Assembly (NCBI GenBank): GCA_036259875.1
Contig: DATAAZ010000025.1
Location: forward strand, 1-64,000
Origin: DATAAZ01 sp036259875
Lineage (GTDB): Bacteria > Actinomycetota > Thermoleophilia > Gaiellales > Gaiellaceae
Length of the DNA stretch: 64,000 nucleotides
Reading direction: 5' to 3'
Shown: positions 40,988 to 49,703 of the stretch, piece after piece
Layout: each line of letters opens with the position of its first letter
Position numbering within the stretch: the first letter of the stretch is position 1
The notes under the pieces: generated by a model
Databases searched by the model: none
Told to the model about the DNA's origin: nothing
The model's input: only the letters and a program-made list of their open reading frames with translations
Made by a program: the position numbers and the translations under genes

Positions 40988-42811
40988 TCAGGTTTCGCCC
41001 GAATCCCCGACGAACCGCGCGCGAGGCTTCGCATAGAGCTCGTCGATCTCGTCGCCGAAATGCTCCTCGACGACGCGGCGCTTCACCTTCAGCGTCGGCG
41101 TCAGCTCGCCCTTCTCCGGAAGGAAGTCTCGTTCGAGGATCGCGAAGCGCCTCACCTTCTCCTCGGGGCCGAGCCGGCGGTTGACGTCTGCGACGATTCG
41201 CGCCATGAGCGCATGCACCTCCTCGTCGGTTCGTGCCACCTTGCCGGCCTCGTCTCGGTTCACGGCTAGCAGAGCGGCGACGTGGGGGCGCCGGTTCCCG
41301 ACGACGAGCGCCTGGGAGACGAACTTCGACTCCATGAAGGCGTTCTCGATTTTCTGGGGCGCGATGTTCGCGCCGTTCGAGGTCACGATGATCTCCTTCT
41401 TTCGGTCGACGATCGTGAGGAAGCCCTCTTCGTCGATCGCGCCGAGGTCGCCCGTCGCGAGCCAGCCGTCATCGCCTAGGGCGGCGCGGGTCGCCTGCTC
41501 GTCGCCGTAGTAGCCGCGGAAGACGTTGTCTCCCCGGACGAGGATCTCCCCGTCCGTTGCGATCGCGATCTCGACGCCCGGGACCGGGAGTCCAACCGTC
41601 CCGAAGCGGTAGCGGTCGGGCCGGTTGACGGAGACGACGGCGGTGCACTCGGTAAGCCCGTACCCCTCGAGGACGAGGATGCCGAGTGCGTCGAAGAACG
41701 CGGCCACCTCGGGCGCGAGTGGTGCTCCGCCCGCGATCGCAACGCGAAGCCTCCCGCCGAGACGGGCTTTCACTTTCGAGTAGACGAGGCGATCTGCGAG
41801 CGCAAGCTGCGAGCGGAGCCGGAGGCCGAGGCGCTCGCCGGACTGACGCCGGCGGCTCGCCTCGCGACCCGCGGCGAGCGCGCGGTCGATGACCCGCTGC
41901 CGGCGTCCCGTCGTCTCCTCGAATCGGGAGCGGACCCCGTCGTAGATCGTCTCGTAGACGCGCGGCGCGCTGGGAAAGATCGTCGGGCGAGCGGTGCGCA
42001 GGCTCCTCGAAAGCGCCGCGGCGTCGGGGCAGAAGGCGATCGTGACCCCGAGGCGTGCGCCCAGAAACTGAACCAGGCGGGCGAAGACGTGCGCGAGCGG
42101 TAGGTGGAGCACGGTTCGATCGCCTGGCTCCACGAGGCCGGGGACGCGAACGATCGCCTCCACCATCGAACACCAATTGCGGTGCGTGAGGACACAGCCC
42201 TTCGGCGGACCCGTCGTGCCGGACGTGTAGACGATCGTGAGCGGGTCTTCCGCGTCGACCGCGGCCCTCGCGTGCGCAAGCGCCTCCGGGTGCACGCGAA
42301 GGTGTTCGCGACCTCGCTCTTCGAGCTCGGCCAGCGAGAGATCGGCACTCGGAAACGGCTCGATCGCGACGACCTGCTCGAGCGTTCCCTCCGGCGCGGG
42401 CCCGAGCCTCGTGTACTCCCTCGCTTTCTCTGCAATCAGCACGCGCGCGCCCGAGTCGGCGAGGATGTGGACGCGCTCGTCGGCCGAGCTGACCGTATAG
42501 ACGGGCACGACGACGGCGCCGATCGAGATGAGCGCGAAGTCGCACAGCGTCCACTCGAGCCGCGTGCGACTCATGATCGCCACCCGGTCACCCCTCCGGA
42601 TCCCGAGCGAGAGAAATCCTCCCGCCAGCGCGTCGACGCTTTGCTCAGCCTCTCGCCAGCCGACCGCGCGCCACCCGTCCGTGGTCTCGACGAGGAAGGG
42701 CGGGTTCGGAGGCGGGTGATTCGTGGCGCGAAGCCAAAGCTCGGAGACCGTCCGCGCCCCGCGCGGCTGCATCGCCGCAGCCATCCTCCGCGGCCGTCGC
42801 CTCACAGGCAT
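40988..42811 (-). CDS. AMP-forming acyl-CoA synthetase (long-chain fatty acid-CoA ligase type)
   Basis: 607 residues from ATG 42811; TTG 42820 and ATG 42784 are alternatives. P-loop YTSGTTGPPKGCVLTHRN, VLEGYGLTECTAVVSVN, and C-terminal GDLGAIDEEGFLTIVDRKKEIIVTSNGANIAPQKIE with the AMP-binding aspartate and the hinge. LTPTLKVKRRVVEEHF contains the catalytic lysine near the end. Activates a carboxylate, probably a fatty acid, in the cytoplasm. Convergent with the operon at 40946. Confidence 0.9.
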   Translation of the reverse strand: MPVRRRPRRMAAAMQPRGARTVSELWLRATNHPPPNPPFLVETTDGWRAVGWREAEQSVDALAGGFLSLGIRRGDRVAIMSRTRLEWTLCDFALISIGAVVVPVYTVSSADERVHILADSGARVLIAEKAREYTRLGPAPEGTLEQVVAIEPFPSADLSLAELEERGREHLRVHPEALAHARAAVDAEDPLTIVYTSGTTGPPKGCVLTHRNWCSMVEAIVRVPGLVEPGDRTVLHLPLAHVFARLVQFLGARLGVTIAFCPDAAALSRSLRTARPTIFPSAPRVYETIYDGVRSRFEETTGRRQRVIDRALAAGREASRRRQSGERLGLRLRSQLALADRLVYSKVKARLGGRLRVAIAGGAPLAPEVAAFFDALGILVLEGYGLTECTAVVSVNRPDRYRFGTVGLPVPGVEIAIATDGEILVRGDNVFRGYYGDEQATRAALGDDGWLATGDLGAIDEEGFLTIVDRKKEIIVTSNGANIAPQKIENAFMESKFVSQALVVGNRRPHVAALLAVNRDEAGKVARTDEEVHALMARIVADVNRRLGPEEKVRRFAILERDFLPEKGELTPTLKVKRRVVEEHFGDEIDELYAKPRARFVGDSGET

Positions 42812-42925
42812 GCCCGGCAATCCTACGAGGCTCGCTCGCCCCGCGGCTTCGTGGAAGCGGCGTCAGTCGGCTTGTCGCTTCCAGGCTCACACGTCGCCGT
42901 AGGGAGCGCGCCTGCGTACACCGCG

Positions 42926-42953
42926 GCATGGGGGCCCTCTCGAGCCCCCATGC
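42926..42953 (-). terminator. Hairpin downstream of the AMT-like gene
   Basis: GCATGGGGGC (42926-42935) and GCCCCCATGC (42944-42953) form a perfect 10-bp stem with an 8-nt loop. It lies 33 bp past the AMT-like stop on its strand. No T-tract is visible, so termination activity is a guess. Confidence 0.5.
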
Positions 42954-42985
42954 GTCTCAGCGCTCGTCAGGGTCGCGTGCGCATG

Positions 42986-44443
42986 TCATCTGCGCGGCCA
43001 CGGCTCGCCGGGTGGCGGCGCTTCCACCGCCGGCTCGGCTCCCGGGGCGAGGACGGCCGGGCGGCCGTCCGTCGCCTCGGGCTCGATGTCGTGCTGCACG
43101 TCCCAATCGTGCCAGTCGAGGCCCTCGACCAGGACGACCTCCTCGTGCCTCAGGCCGATCGTGCGCTCGAGGATCGGCGCGAGCACCGCGGCCGTCAGGA
43201 CGCCGGCGCCGACGGACACGACGATCCCGAGCAGCTGCCAGAGGACGTTGATCGACCCGTTCTGGAACGCGTAGTCACCGCTCTCGATGCCCAGGTACCC
43301 GCCCTGATCGGTCCCCCAGTCGATGAGGCCGACCATGATGAGCCCGAACGACCCGGCGCCGAGGAAGAGCGGCGTGAGCTTGTGCTCGTCCCACTTCCGG
43401 CGCTGCGTCCACTCGTAGACCGCGTAGGCGACGAGCGGCGCCGCGAGCGCAACGAGGAACATCTGCCACGGCTCGTAGATGTCGAAGGCGGGCGACCCCG
43501 CCACGTACCCGGCGAAGGGGCCGAGCAGGGTGTAGATGTACTTCTTGGTCCGGTAGGCGAGGAGCGCCCCCGTGAGCCCCCCGCCCGCCCAGGCGAGGCC
43601 GAGGTTGTTGAACGCGAGGCCGACGCTCGTCTCGGTCATGTTGACGGCGACGGCGTACGCCTCGGGCGGGAAGAAGAAGAGGCAGGAGAGGATCACCATC
43701 GGCAGCCCGCTGAAGATGAACACGACGCCGAGCGCCGTCAGCCCGAGGTTGTACGAGCGGAACGTCGGAACGCGTGCGTGCGCGTCGTACATGCCCGGTC
43801 GCGGGCCGAGTCGGCGGACGAGCACGAGCGCCATCCCGGCGGGGAAGAGGTACACGAAGCCCGCTCCGAAGAAGTCGTGGTATCCGGCGTTCGTGAGCGG
43901 GCCGGTCGAGCCCCACGTCAGGTAGCTGAGGATCGACGACACGATCGTCGCGAAGAAACACAGGACGTAGTACGCCGCCGCCTTGATGCGCTCCGTCACC
44001 GCAAGGTGGAGCAGGACGTTCACGATGCCGGCGAAGCACGCCAGGAAGAAGATGAAGATCTGGAAGTTGTTCAGCCCTGGGAAGACCGCGGGATCGACGT
44101 CCTGCGCTTGCTCGCTCGCCAGCGCCCCGCCGAGCCACCAGTCCTTGATCGACTGCCACAGCCCGTTCTCGACCTCGAAGGCCTGGTTGTACTGCCAGTT
44201 CCAGATCGCGAAGCCGATCAGGAAGTACGTCGCGAAGCCGATGAAGAACCCGATCATCTTCTCGATCGTCGCGGCGAAGACGTTCACCCGCCGAACGCCC
44301 CCGATGTCGACGAGGAGGAGCCCGGCCACGATGACGATGGCGCCGACCGTTCCCGACGCGTAGACGAGGTTCTGGACCAGGGAGTCCGTCGATACCTGCT
44401 CGGGGAACTCTGGCGCCGCCTGCGCTAACAACCCCAGGTACAT
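42986..44443 (-). CDS. Divergent ammonium transporter (AMT/Rh)-like membrane protein lacking the twin histidines
   Basis: 485 residues from ATG 44443, preceded by AAAGGAGG. About eleven membrane helices are visible, with AMT-like stretches LTNAGYHDFFGAGFVYLFPAGMALVLVRRLGPRPG and LAWAGGGLTGALLAYRTKK. Aligned by eye to AmtB, Asp160 is kept (Asp190) but the pore His168 is a tyrosine (Tyr198) and His318 is a leucine (Leu361). The C-terminal 60 residues are Pro/Glu-rich and cytoplasmic. It may carry methylamine or another amine, or act as a sensor. Family assignment is moderate. Confidence 0.7.
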   Translation of the reverse strand: MYLGLLAQAAPEFPEQVSTDSLVQNLVYASGTVGAIVIVAGLLLVDIGGVRRVNVFAATIEKMIGFFIGFATYFLIGFAIWNWQYNQAFEVENGLWQSIKDWWLGGALASEQAQDVDPAVFPGLNNFQIFIFFLACFAGIVNVLLHLAVTERIKAAAYYVLCFFATIVSSILSYLTWGSTGPLTNAGYHDFFGAGFVYLFPAGMALVLVRRLGPRPGMYDAHARVPTFRSYNLGLTALGVVFIFSGLPMVILSCLFFFPPEAYAVAVNMTETSVGLAFNNLGLAWAGGGLTGALLAYRTKKYIYTLLGPFAGYVAGSPAFDIYEPWQMFLVALAAPLVAYAVYEWTQRRKWDEHKLTPLFLGAGSFGLIMVGLIDWGTDQGGYLGIESGDYAFQNGSINVLWQLLGIVVSVGAGVLTAAVLAPILERTIGLRHEEVVLVEGLDWHDWDVQHDIEPEATDGRPAVLAPGAEPAVEAPPPGEPWPRR

Positions 44444-44733
44444 CTAGACCTCCTTTGCGCCCGCTTGCCGTCGCGAAAGGACCGTCGTCGAGCCGAGGCG
44501 ATTATCGTACGCCCGTCTTCGGCGTGCAACCGCGCCGCTGCTTCGCGGTGGTTCCCCGGCCTGAGCCGGGGGTAGAGAAGTCCCGACGCGTTCTTCAACG
44601 AATCGTCCGCTGCGCCGCCGGCGTCCTCGCGGGCGCGAACTCGCGTCATCGTTCTCGGCGTGCGGGATCCGGGCTCAACGTCCGCGGCCGAGCCGAGGTA
44701 CGATGGCGCGCGGGGTTCCGACCGGAGGTGACG
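44444..44733. promoter_or_regulatory. Divergent intergenic region between the AMT-like and acyl-CoA dehydrogenase-like genes
   Basis: 290 bp with no gene I can support. It must hold both promoters. A perfect hairpin CCCCGGC-CTGA-GCCGGGG lies near 44554-44571. Strong ribosome sites are present at both ends (AAAGGAGG before 44443, GGAGGTG before 44734). No known riboswitch pattern was recognised. Confidence 0.5.
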
Positions 44734-46140
44734 ATGGCCGAGAAGATGTGGGGTGCCGAGCCGTACTGGGGCCTCGAGTACGAGTGGGATCCCGACTGGC
44801 TCTACACCGATCGCCAGAAGGAGCTGCGCGACCTCCTGATCCAGCTCTGCGAGCGGGAGATGCGCGCGAATGCGAAGCGCTCCGACGACGAGCTCCTCTT
44901 CCCGCGTCGCAACCTCGAGCTCCTCGGCGAGCACGGCTTCCTCGCACTGACCGTGCCCGAGGAGTATGGAGGGCTCGGCGAGGGCCACGTCGCGTACGCG
45001 ATGGCGTGCGAGACGATCGCCCGCTACGGGTGCGCGTCGACGGCGATGTGCTACGTCATGCACATCGGTGCCGTGAACGCGATCATGCTGCGGCCGACCG
45101 ACGCGCTGATCGACCGTTACATCCGCCCGCTCCGGACCGGCAAGGTCGGGACGCTCTCCTACTCCGACCCCGAGACGGGCTCGCATTTCTGGTACCCGAT
45201 CTCGTCGGGCGCGCAGCGTGTGAACGGCGGCTTCAAGGTCCGGAAGAAGGCGTCTTGGACGACGTCGGCCGGCTTCGCCGACTTCTACGTCGTCCAGACG
45301 ACGAGCCCCGATTTCTCGGGGTACGACGACCTCTCGGTCTTCGTGATCGACGGCGACCAGGTCGAGGCCCAGCCTGCGCTCTGGGACGCGCTCGGCCTGC
45401 GCGGCAACCAGTCCGGGCCGCTCGAGGTGCCCGACGTCGAGGTCGCCGGCGAGCAGATCGTCGGCCCGGTCGGCGACGGCGCCGCCTCGAACGACGAGTC
45501 GGTCGACCCCTGGTTCCTGATCGGCTCGTCGTCGGTCTGGAACGGGATCGCGATGGGCGCGATCGACATCGCGAAGCGGCACACGACGCGGAAGCGCCAC
45601 GTCGACGTCGGCCTGCGGGTCGCCGACTACCCGACGATCCAGGACTACATCGGCGAGGCCGTGATCGACACGAACGCCGCGCGCGTCTTCGTGCACGCGG
45701 TCGCGCAGGCGATGGACCGCGAGACCGACAACAACACCAAGGTGCTCGCTCCGGGCGAGTTCGCGCGTGCGAACTACCTGCACTGGGTGTGGCAGATCAA
45801 GTTCGAAGCGGCGAAGAACGTCGCGCGCGTCGTCGACAAGATGCTGCACGCCTGCGGCGGCTCCGGCTACAAGCGCGACATGGAGCTCGAGCGCTACCTC
45901 CGGGACGCGAAGGCGGGCTGGGTCATGGGGCCGACGAACGAAGTGCTCCGCCAGTTCGTCGGCAAGGCGGTCCTGCTCGGGTTCGACGCGCTCGACTACT
46001 GGAACCAGACGTTCAACCGCCGCGCGGTGGAGAACGAGGTGAAGAAGCTCGACGTCGCGGGCAAGCGTGAGCTCGCCGAGCAGCTGCTCGCGCAGGCCGA
46101 GCAGGAGGAGGCGAAGCAGGCGCAGCCCGCGCAGGCCTGA
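44734..46140 (+). CDS. Acyl-CoA dehydrogenase family protein
   Basis: 468 residues from ATG 44734 with GGAGGTG upstream. Motifs: LFPRRNLELLGEHGFLALTVPEEYGGLG, GKVGTLSYSDPETGSHFWYP, and near the end HACGGSGYKRDMELERYLRDAKAGWVMGPTNEVLRQFVGKA, where the glutamate of GPTNEV occupies the place of the usual TNE. Probably a flavoprotein that oxidises an acyl thioester or an amine/sulfur compound. Its stop shares one base with the start of the DUF1989-GcvT gene, so the two products likely work together. Confidence 0.85.
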   Translation: MAEKMWGAEPYWGLEYEWDPDWLYTDRQKELRDLLIQLCEREMRANAKRSDDELLFPRRNLELLGEHGFLALTVPEEYGGLGEGHVAYAMACETIARYGCASTAMCYVMHIGAVNAIMLRPTDALIDRYIRPLRTGKVGTLSYSDPETGSHFWYPISSGAQRVNGGFKVRKKASWTTSAGFADFYVVQTTSPDFSGYDDLSVFVIDGDQVEAQPALWDALGLRGNQSGPLEVPDVEVAGEQIVGPVGDGAASNDESVDPWFLIGSSSVWNGIAMGAIDIAKRHTTRKRHVDVGLRVADYPTIQDYIGEAVIDTNAARVFVHAVAQAMDRETDNNTKVLAPGEFARANYLHWVWQIKFEAAKNVARVVDKMLHACGGSGYKRDMELERYLRDAKAGWVMGPTNEVLRQFVGKAVLLGFDALDYWNQTFNRRAVENEVKKLDVAGKRELAEQLLAQAEQEEAKQAQPAQA

Positions 46141-48467
46141 TGGCCGTCCGCGTCGACTCCTTCGGGCTCCCCGGCGGGCTCCTGCCGGAAGACCCCTTCC
46201 TGGAGACGTACATCGTGCGCCCCGGGGGGGCGACCGTCGTCGACCTCGGCCCGGACGAGCGCCTCACGGTCATCGACCGGGACGGCGGCCAGGTCGCGGA
46301 GGTGACGGCAATCGGACGCGAGGGTCACGATGCCGCCGCCGCGCTCGGTGTCCGCGCCGACGCGCCCGCGACCGTCCTCCAGGGCGCGCTACGGGCGCGC
46401 GACGGGCACGTCCTCCTCGCGGAGCTCGCTGCGCGCCGGCTCGATCCGCACGAGGCCGCCGCCGTGCGCCTCTTCGGGCCCGCGTCGCCGCCCGGAGCCT
46501 CGCAGTCGTTCATGAGCGACCGCGACGTCACCGTTGTCGTCGCGGCGCCCGCCGGGCGGATCGTCGACGGCGATCCCCCGCCGTCCGACCTCCTCGTGGA
46601 GGTGCGCCGGACGTCCGCGCGTCGGTACGGCCAGACCGAGCTTCCGCCGCCGCTCGCCGAGCCGCGACTCGACTTCCGCGTCGACAAGGCGACCGCGCGC
46701 TCGTACGAGGTGAGCGCGGGCGAGTACATCCAGGTGATCGACGTCGACGGCAAGCAGTGCTCCGACTTCCTCGCCTTTCACCGGGCGAAGCTCGAGGACG
46801 GCGTCGAGCGGGGCCTCGACTCGACCGTGACGCGGACGCTGATGGGGAACGCGTACCCGACGCCCGGCCTGCACGGCAAGTTCTACGACGTCGACATGGA
46901 TCCGCTCGTCGAGGTCGTTCGCGACACGGTGGGACGCCACGACACCTTCGCCCTCGCCTGCACGGCCAAGTACTACGAGGACATGGGGTACCCGGGCCAC
47001 GTCAACTGCACGGACAACTTCAATCGCCAGCTCGACCCGTACGCGATCGCCGCGCGCAAAGGGTGGCCGGCGCTCAACTTCTTCTACAACACGAGCTTCG
47101 ACTCGACGATGGTCATGACGATGGACGAGCCGTGGTCGCGGCCGGGCGACTACGTGCTCCTGCGCGCGATGACGGATCTCGTCTGCGCCTCGTCGGCGTG
47201 CCCGGACGACATCGACCCGGCGAACGGATGGCAGATCACGGACGTCCACGTCCGCGTCTACTCGCCCGAGAACCGCTTCTCGGTTGCGATCGCGCGACGC
47301 GTGACGCCCGACGCGGAGCCCCAACTCACCAAGGAGACGACGTTCCATCCGCGGACGTCGGCGCTCACGAAGGACTTCAGCGAGTATCGCGGGTACTGGC
47401 TGCCGAACCGGTTCGCGAACGAAGGCGCGATCGCCGAGTACTGGGCGTGCCGCGACAAGGTCGCCGTCATGGACCTCTCGCCGCTTCGGAAGTGGGAGAT
47501 CCTCGGCCCGGATGCCGAGGCGCTCGTGCAGGGGGTCATTACGCGCGACGCCCGCCGGCTCTCCGTCGGGCAGGTCACGTACACCGCCGTCTGCAACGAG
47601 ACGGGCGGGATGATCGACGACGCGACCGTCTTCCGGCTCGGCCCGGACAACTTCCGCTTCGTGGGCGGCGAGGAGTACGACGGCGTCTGGCTGAAGGAGC
47701 AGGCGGCCTCGCGCTCGCTGCGGGTGCAGGTCAAGCCCTCGACCGACCAGCTCCACAACCTCGCCGTGCAGGGGCCGGAGAGCCGCGCGCTCCTTGCGAA
47801 GCTCGTCTGGACGCCGCCGGCACAGCCGAGCCTGGAGGAGCTCAAGTGGTTCCGCTTCACGATCGGGCGGATCGGCGACTACCGCGGCATCCCGATCGTG
47901 GTGTCGCGAACCGGCTACACGGGCGAGCTCGGCTACGAGGTCTGGTGCCACCCGAGTGACGGCCCGGCCGTCTGGGACGCGATCTGGGAAGCCGGGCAGG
48001 AGCACGGTCTGAAGCCGCTCGGGCTCGAGGCGCTCGACATGCTGCGGATCGAGGCCGGCCTGATCTTCGCGGGCTACGAGTTCGACGACTCGGTCGATCC
48101 CTTCGAGGCGGGGGTCCCGTTCGTGGTCAACCTCGACGGCTCCGAGGACTTCGTGGGCCGGGCGGCGCTCGAGGAGCGCGCGGCGCACCCGCAGCGCGTG
48201 CTCGTCGGCCTGGAACTCGACGGGAACGAGCCCGCCGCGCACGGCGATCCCGTCTACGTCGGGCGCCAGCGGATCGGAGTCGTCACGAGCGGCACGCGAA
48301 GCCCGGTTCTCCGGACGAACATCGCGCTCTGCCGGATCTCCGTGCAATTCAAGGAGCTCGGGACGCAGGTCGAGGTGGGGAAGCTCGACGGCCTTCAGAA
48401 GCGGATTCCGGCGACCGTCGTCCGCGTCCCCTTCTACGACCCGGACAAGACGCGCGTCCGCGCGTAG
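46140..48467 (+). CDS. DUF1989 (urea carboxylase-associated) - aminomethyltransferase fusion protein
   Basis: 775 residues from ATG 46140. Residues about 175-380 are a DUF1989 domain (YEVSAGEYIQVIDVDGKQCSDFLAF, NAYPTPGLHGKFYDVDMDP, CTDNFNRQLDPY, with conserved cysteines). Residues 1-160 look like a second, degenerate copy. Residues about 390-775 are a GcvT-type folate-binding protein (VAVMDLSPLRKWEILGPDA, VQGVITRDARRLSVGQVTYTAVCNETGGMIDD, SRTGYTGELGYEVWC, EALDMLRIEAGL, RIGVVTSGTRSP). It may demethylate a methylated nitrogen compound onto tetrahydrofolate. Full length is much larger than T-protein (about 370). Confidence 0.85.
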   Translation: MAVRVDSFGLPGGLLPEDPFLETYIVRPGGATVVDLGPDERLTVIDRDGGQVAEVTAIGREGHDAAAALGVRADAPATVLQGALRARDGHVLLAELAARRLDPHEAAAVRLFGPASPPGASQSFMSDRDVTVVVAAPAGRIVDGDPPPSDLLVEVRRTSARRYGQTELPPPLAEPRLDFRVDKATARSYEVSAGEYIQVIDVDGKQCSDFLAFHRAKLEDGVERGLDSTVTRTLMGNAYPTPGLHGKFYDVDMDPLVEVVRDTVGRHDTFALACTAKYYEDMGYPGHVNCTDNFNRQLDPYAIAARKGWPALNFFYNTSFDSTMVMTMDEPWSRPGDYVLLRAMTDLVCASSACPDDIDPANGWQITDVHVRVYSPENRFSVAIARRVTPDAEPQLTKETTFHPRTSALTKDFSEYRGYWLPNRFANEGAIAEYWACRDKVAVMDLSPLRKWEILGPDAEALVQGVITRDARRLSVGQVTYTAVCNETGGMIDDATVFRLGPDNFRFVGGEEYDGVWLKEQAASRSLRVQVKPSTDQLHNLAVQGPESRALLAKLVWTPPAQPSLEELKWFRFTIGRIGDYRGIPIVVSRTGYTGELGYEVWCHPSDGPAVWDAIWEAGQEHGLKPLGLEALDMLRIEAGLIFAGYEFDDSVDPFEAGVPFVVNLDGSEDFVGRAALEERAAHPQRVLVGLELDGNEPAAHGDPVYVGRQRIGVVTSGTRSPVLRTNIALCRISVQFKELGTQVEVGKLDGLQKRIPATVVRVPFYDPDKTRVRA

Positions 48468-48497
48468 CGAAGCCGCACTCGCTCGAGGCGGACATGT

Positions 48498-48514
48498 CTG
48501 GGGTCAGACCCCGG
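48498..48514. repeat. REP-like palindrome GGGGTC-A-GACCCC, copy 1
   Basis: Perfect 6-bp arms around a single A, extended by CT/GG. Same core as copy 2, 105 bp downstream. Between convergent genes. Confidence 0.6.
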
Positions 48515-48602
48515 CCGTGCGCCGCCCGGCCATGGCCGTTCGCGGCTCTCTCGTGCGGGCGGGAATCGTTGGACGTTCATGGCCGCGGTCGTTCGAGCCG
48601 TG

Positions 48603-48621
48603 TCCGGGGTCAGACCCCGGA
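48603..48621. repeat. REP-like palindrome TCCGGGGTC-A-GACCCCGGA, copy 2
   Basis: Perfect 9-bp arms around one A. With copy 1 it lies between the convergent ends of the GcvT fusion and the flavin reductase fusion and may act as a two-way terminator. The core resembles a widespread extragenic palindrome, by memory only. Confidence 0.6.
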
Positions 48622-48659
48622 CGTGACGGAGCAGGACGCGGCCGCCGCGGCCGCCAGCG

Positions 48660-49634
48660 CTACGCGTCGCGAAGCCGCGACGCCATGACGCCCAGGAGCT
48701 CCCAGGCGACCTGCGGCTCGGCTTCGACCGCGGCGCGAAGCGCTCCGCGCGACACGGTCAGGCAGCGGACGCGGTCTTCGGCCACGATGTCGGCGGAGCG
48801 CGGCCGCCCGTCCAGTACCGCGACCTCGCCGACGATGTCGCCCGGGCCGAACGTCGCGAGCGTGCGACCTCCCCGGTCGATGCGGACGCGCCCCTCGAGG
48901 ACGACGTAGAGCTCGCTTCCGGGCTCGGCGGTCCGGACGATCGTCTCGCCCGCCTCGTAGGCCCGCTCCTTCCCGGCGGCGAGGAGCCGTTCGAGCTGAT
49001 CGGGCGGGAGCGCGCCGAAGACGGGCGCGTCGGCAAGCAGGTGCTCGTAGCGGCCGCCGTGGAAGAGAAGCGGCCGCCCCTCGGCGTAGCGCGCGTACTC
49101 GACGTGACCCAGAAAGAGCGAGTGGTCGCCGCCCCAGTAAGAGCGAACGACCCGTGCAACGAGGTGCGCGACTGCTCCCTCGACCAGCGGCGTCTCGCGG
49201 ACGACGTGGAAGCGGGGCTCGGGCGCCTCGCCGTCGGCGCGTCCGGCGAAGTGGTCCGAGAGCGCCTCCTGCTCGTCGCCGAGGACGCTGATTCCGTAGC
49301 GGCGCCCCTCGTGGAGGAGGCCGTGCATCCGCGCGCGCCGGTCGACCGAGATCAGAACGAGGGGAGGCCGAAGCGAGACCGACATGAAGGCGTTCGCGGT
49401 CATCCCGTGGACCTGTTCGCCGACCTGGGTCGTGATGATCGTGACGCCGGTCGGGAACATGCCGAGCGTCCGGCGGAACTCGATGATCGGGTCGCGGTCC
49501 GCCTCGATGTCCATCGCCTCCTCGGGAGGGATCTCGTCGAGGAATCCCTGACCGATCCCCTCGGGCGCGCTCGCGAAGAAGCCGCCCAGCGGGAGGTCGA
49601 ACTCGCGCGGAGGAGCCTGGGGGTCGCTCGCCAC
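48660..49634 (-). CDS. Flavin reductase-like protein fused to a cyclic-nucleotide-binding domain
   Basis: 324 residues from GTG 49634. Residues about 45-195 are a flavin-reductase-like FMN split barrel (RRTLGMFPTGVTIITTQVGEQVHGMTANAFMSVSLRPPLVLISVD, HGGRYEHL). Residues about 205-320 are a cNMP-binding fold (ETIVRTAEPGSELYVVLEGRVRI, FGPGDIVGEVAVLDGRPRSADIVAEDRVRCLTVSR). The PGDIVGE and RSADI parts fit the phosphate-binding cassette. It may supply reduced flavin to a monooxygenase under second-messenger control; the pairing of domains is unusual. Confidence 0.87.
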   Translation of the reverse strand: MASDPQAPPREFDLPLGGFFASAPEGIGQGFLDEIPPEEAMDIEADRDPIIEFRRTLGMFPTGVTIITTQVGEQVHGMTANAFMSVSLRPPLVLISVDRRARMHGLLHEGRRYGISVLGDEQEALSDHFAGRADGEAPEPRFHVVRETPLVEGAVAHLVARVVRSYWGGDHSLFLGHVEYARYAEGRPLLFHGGRYEHLLADAPVFGALPPDQLERLLAAGKERAYEAGETIVRTAEPGSELYVVLEGRVRIDRGGRTLATFGPGDIVGEVAVLDGRPRSADIVAEDRVRCLTVSRGALRAAVEAEPQVAWELLGVMASRLRDA

Positions 49635-49703
49635 GGTGCAGCGATGGTGCCATGCGCGGCACGCCGGGTCGAGGCGCGCGGCGGGCGGCTAGACTCGCGG
49701 GCC

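Noticed and set aside
42104..44428. 774-residue plus-strand open frame
   Set aside because: Antisense shadow of the AMT-like and acyl-CoA ligase genes, with Arg/Glu/Asp-biased composition and no domain.
44554..44571. CCCCGGC-CTGA-GCCGGGG hairpin considered as a riboswitch or terminator
   Set aside because: A simple stem with neither a T-tract nor a recognisable aptamer; kept only as a note on the intergenic region.
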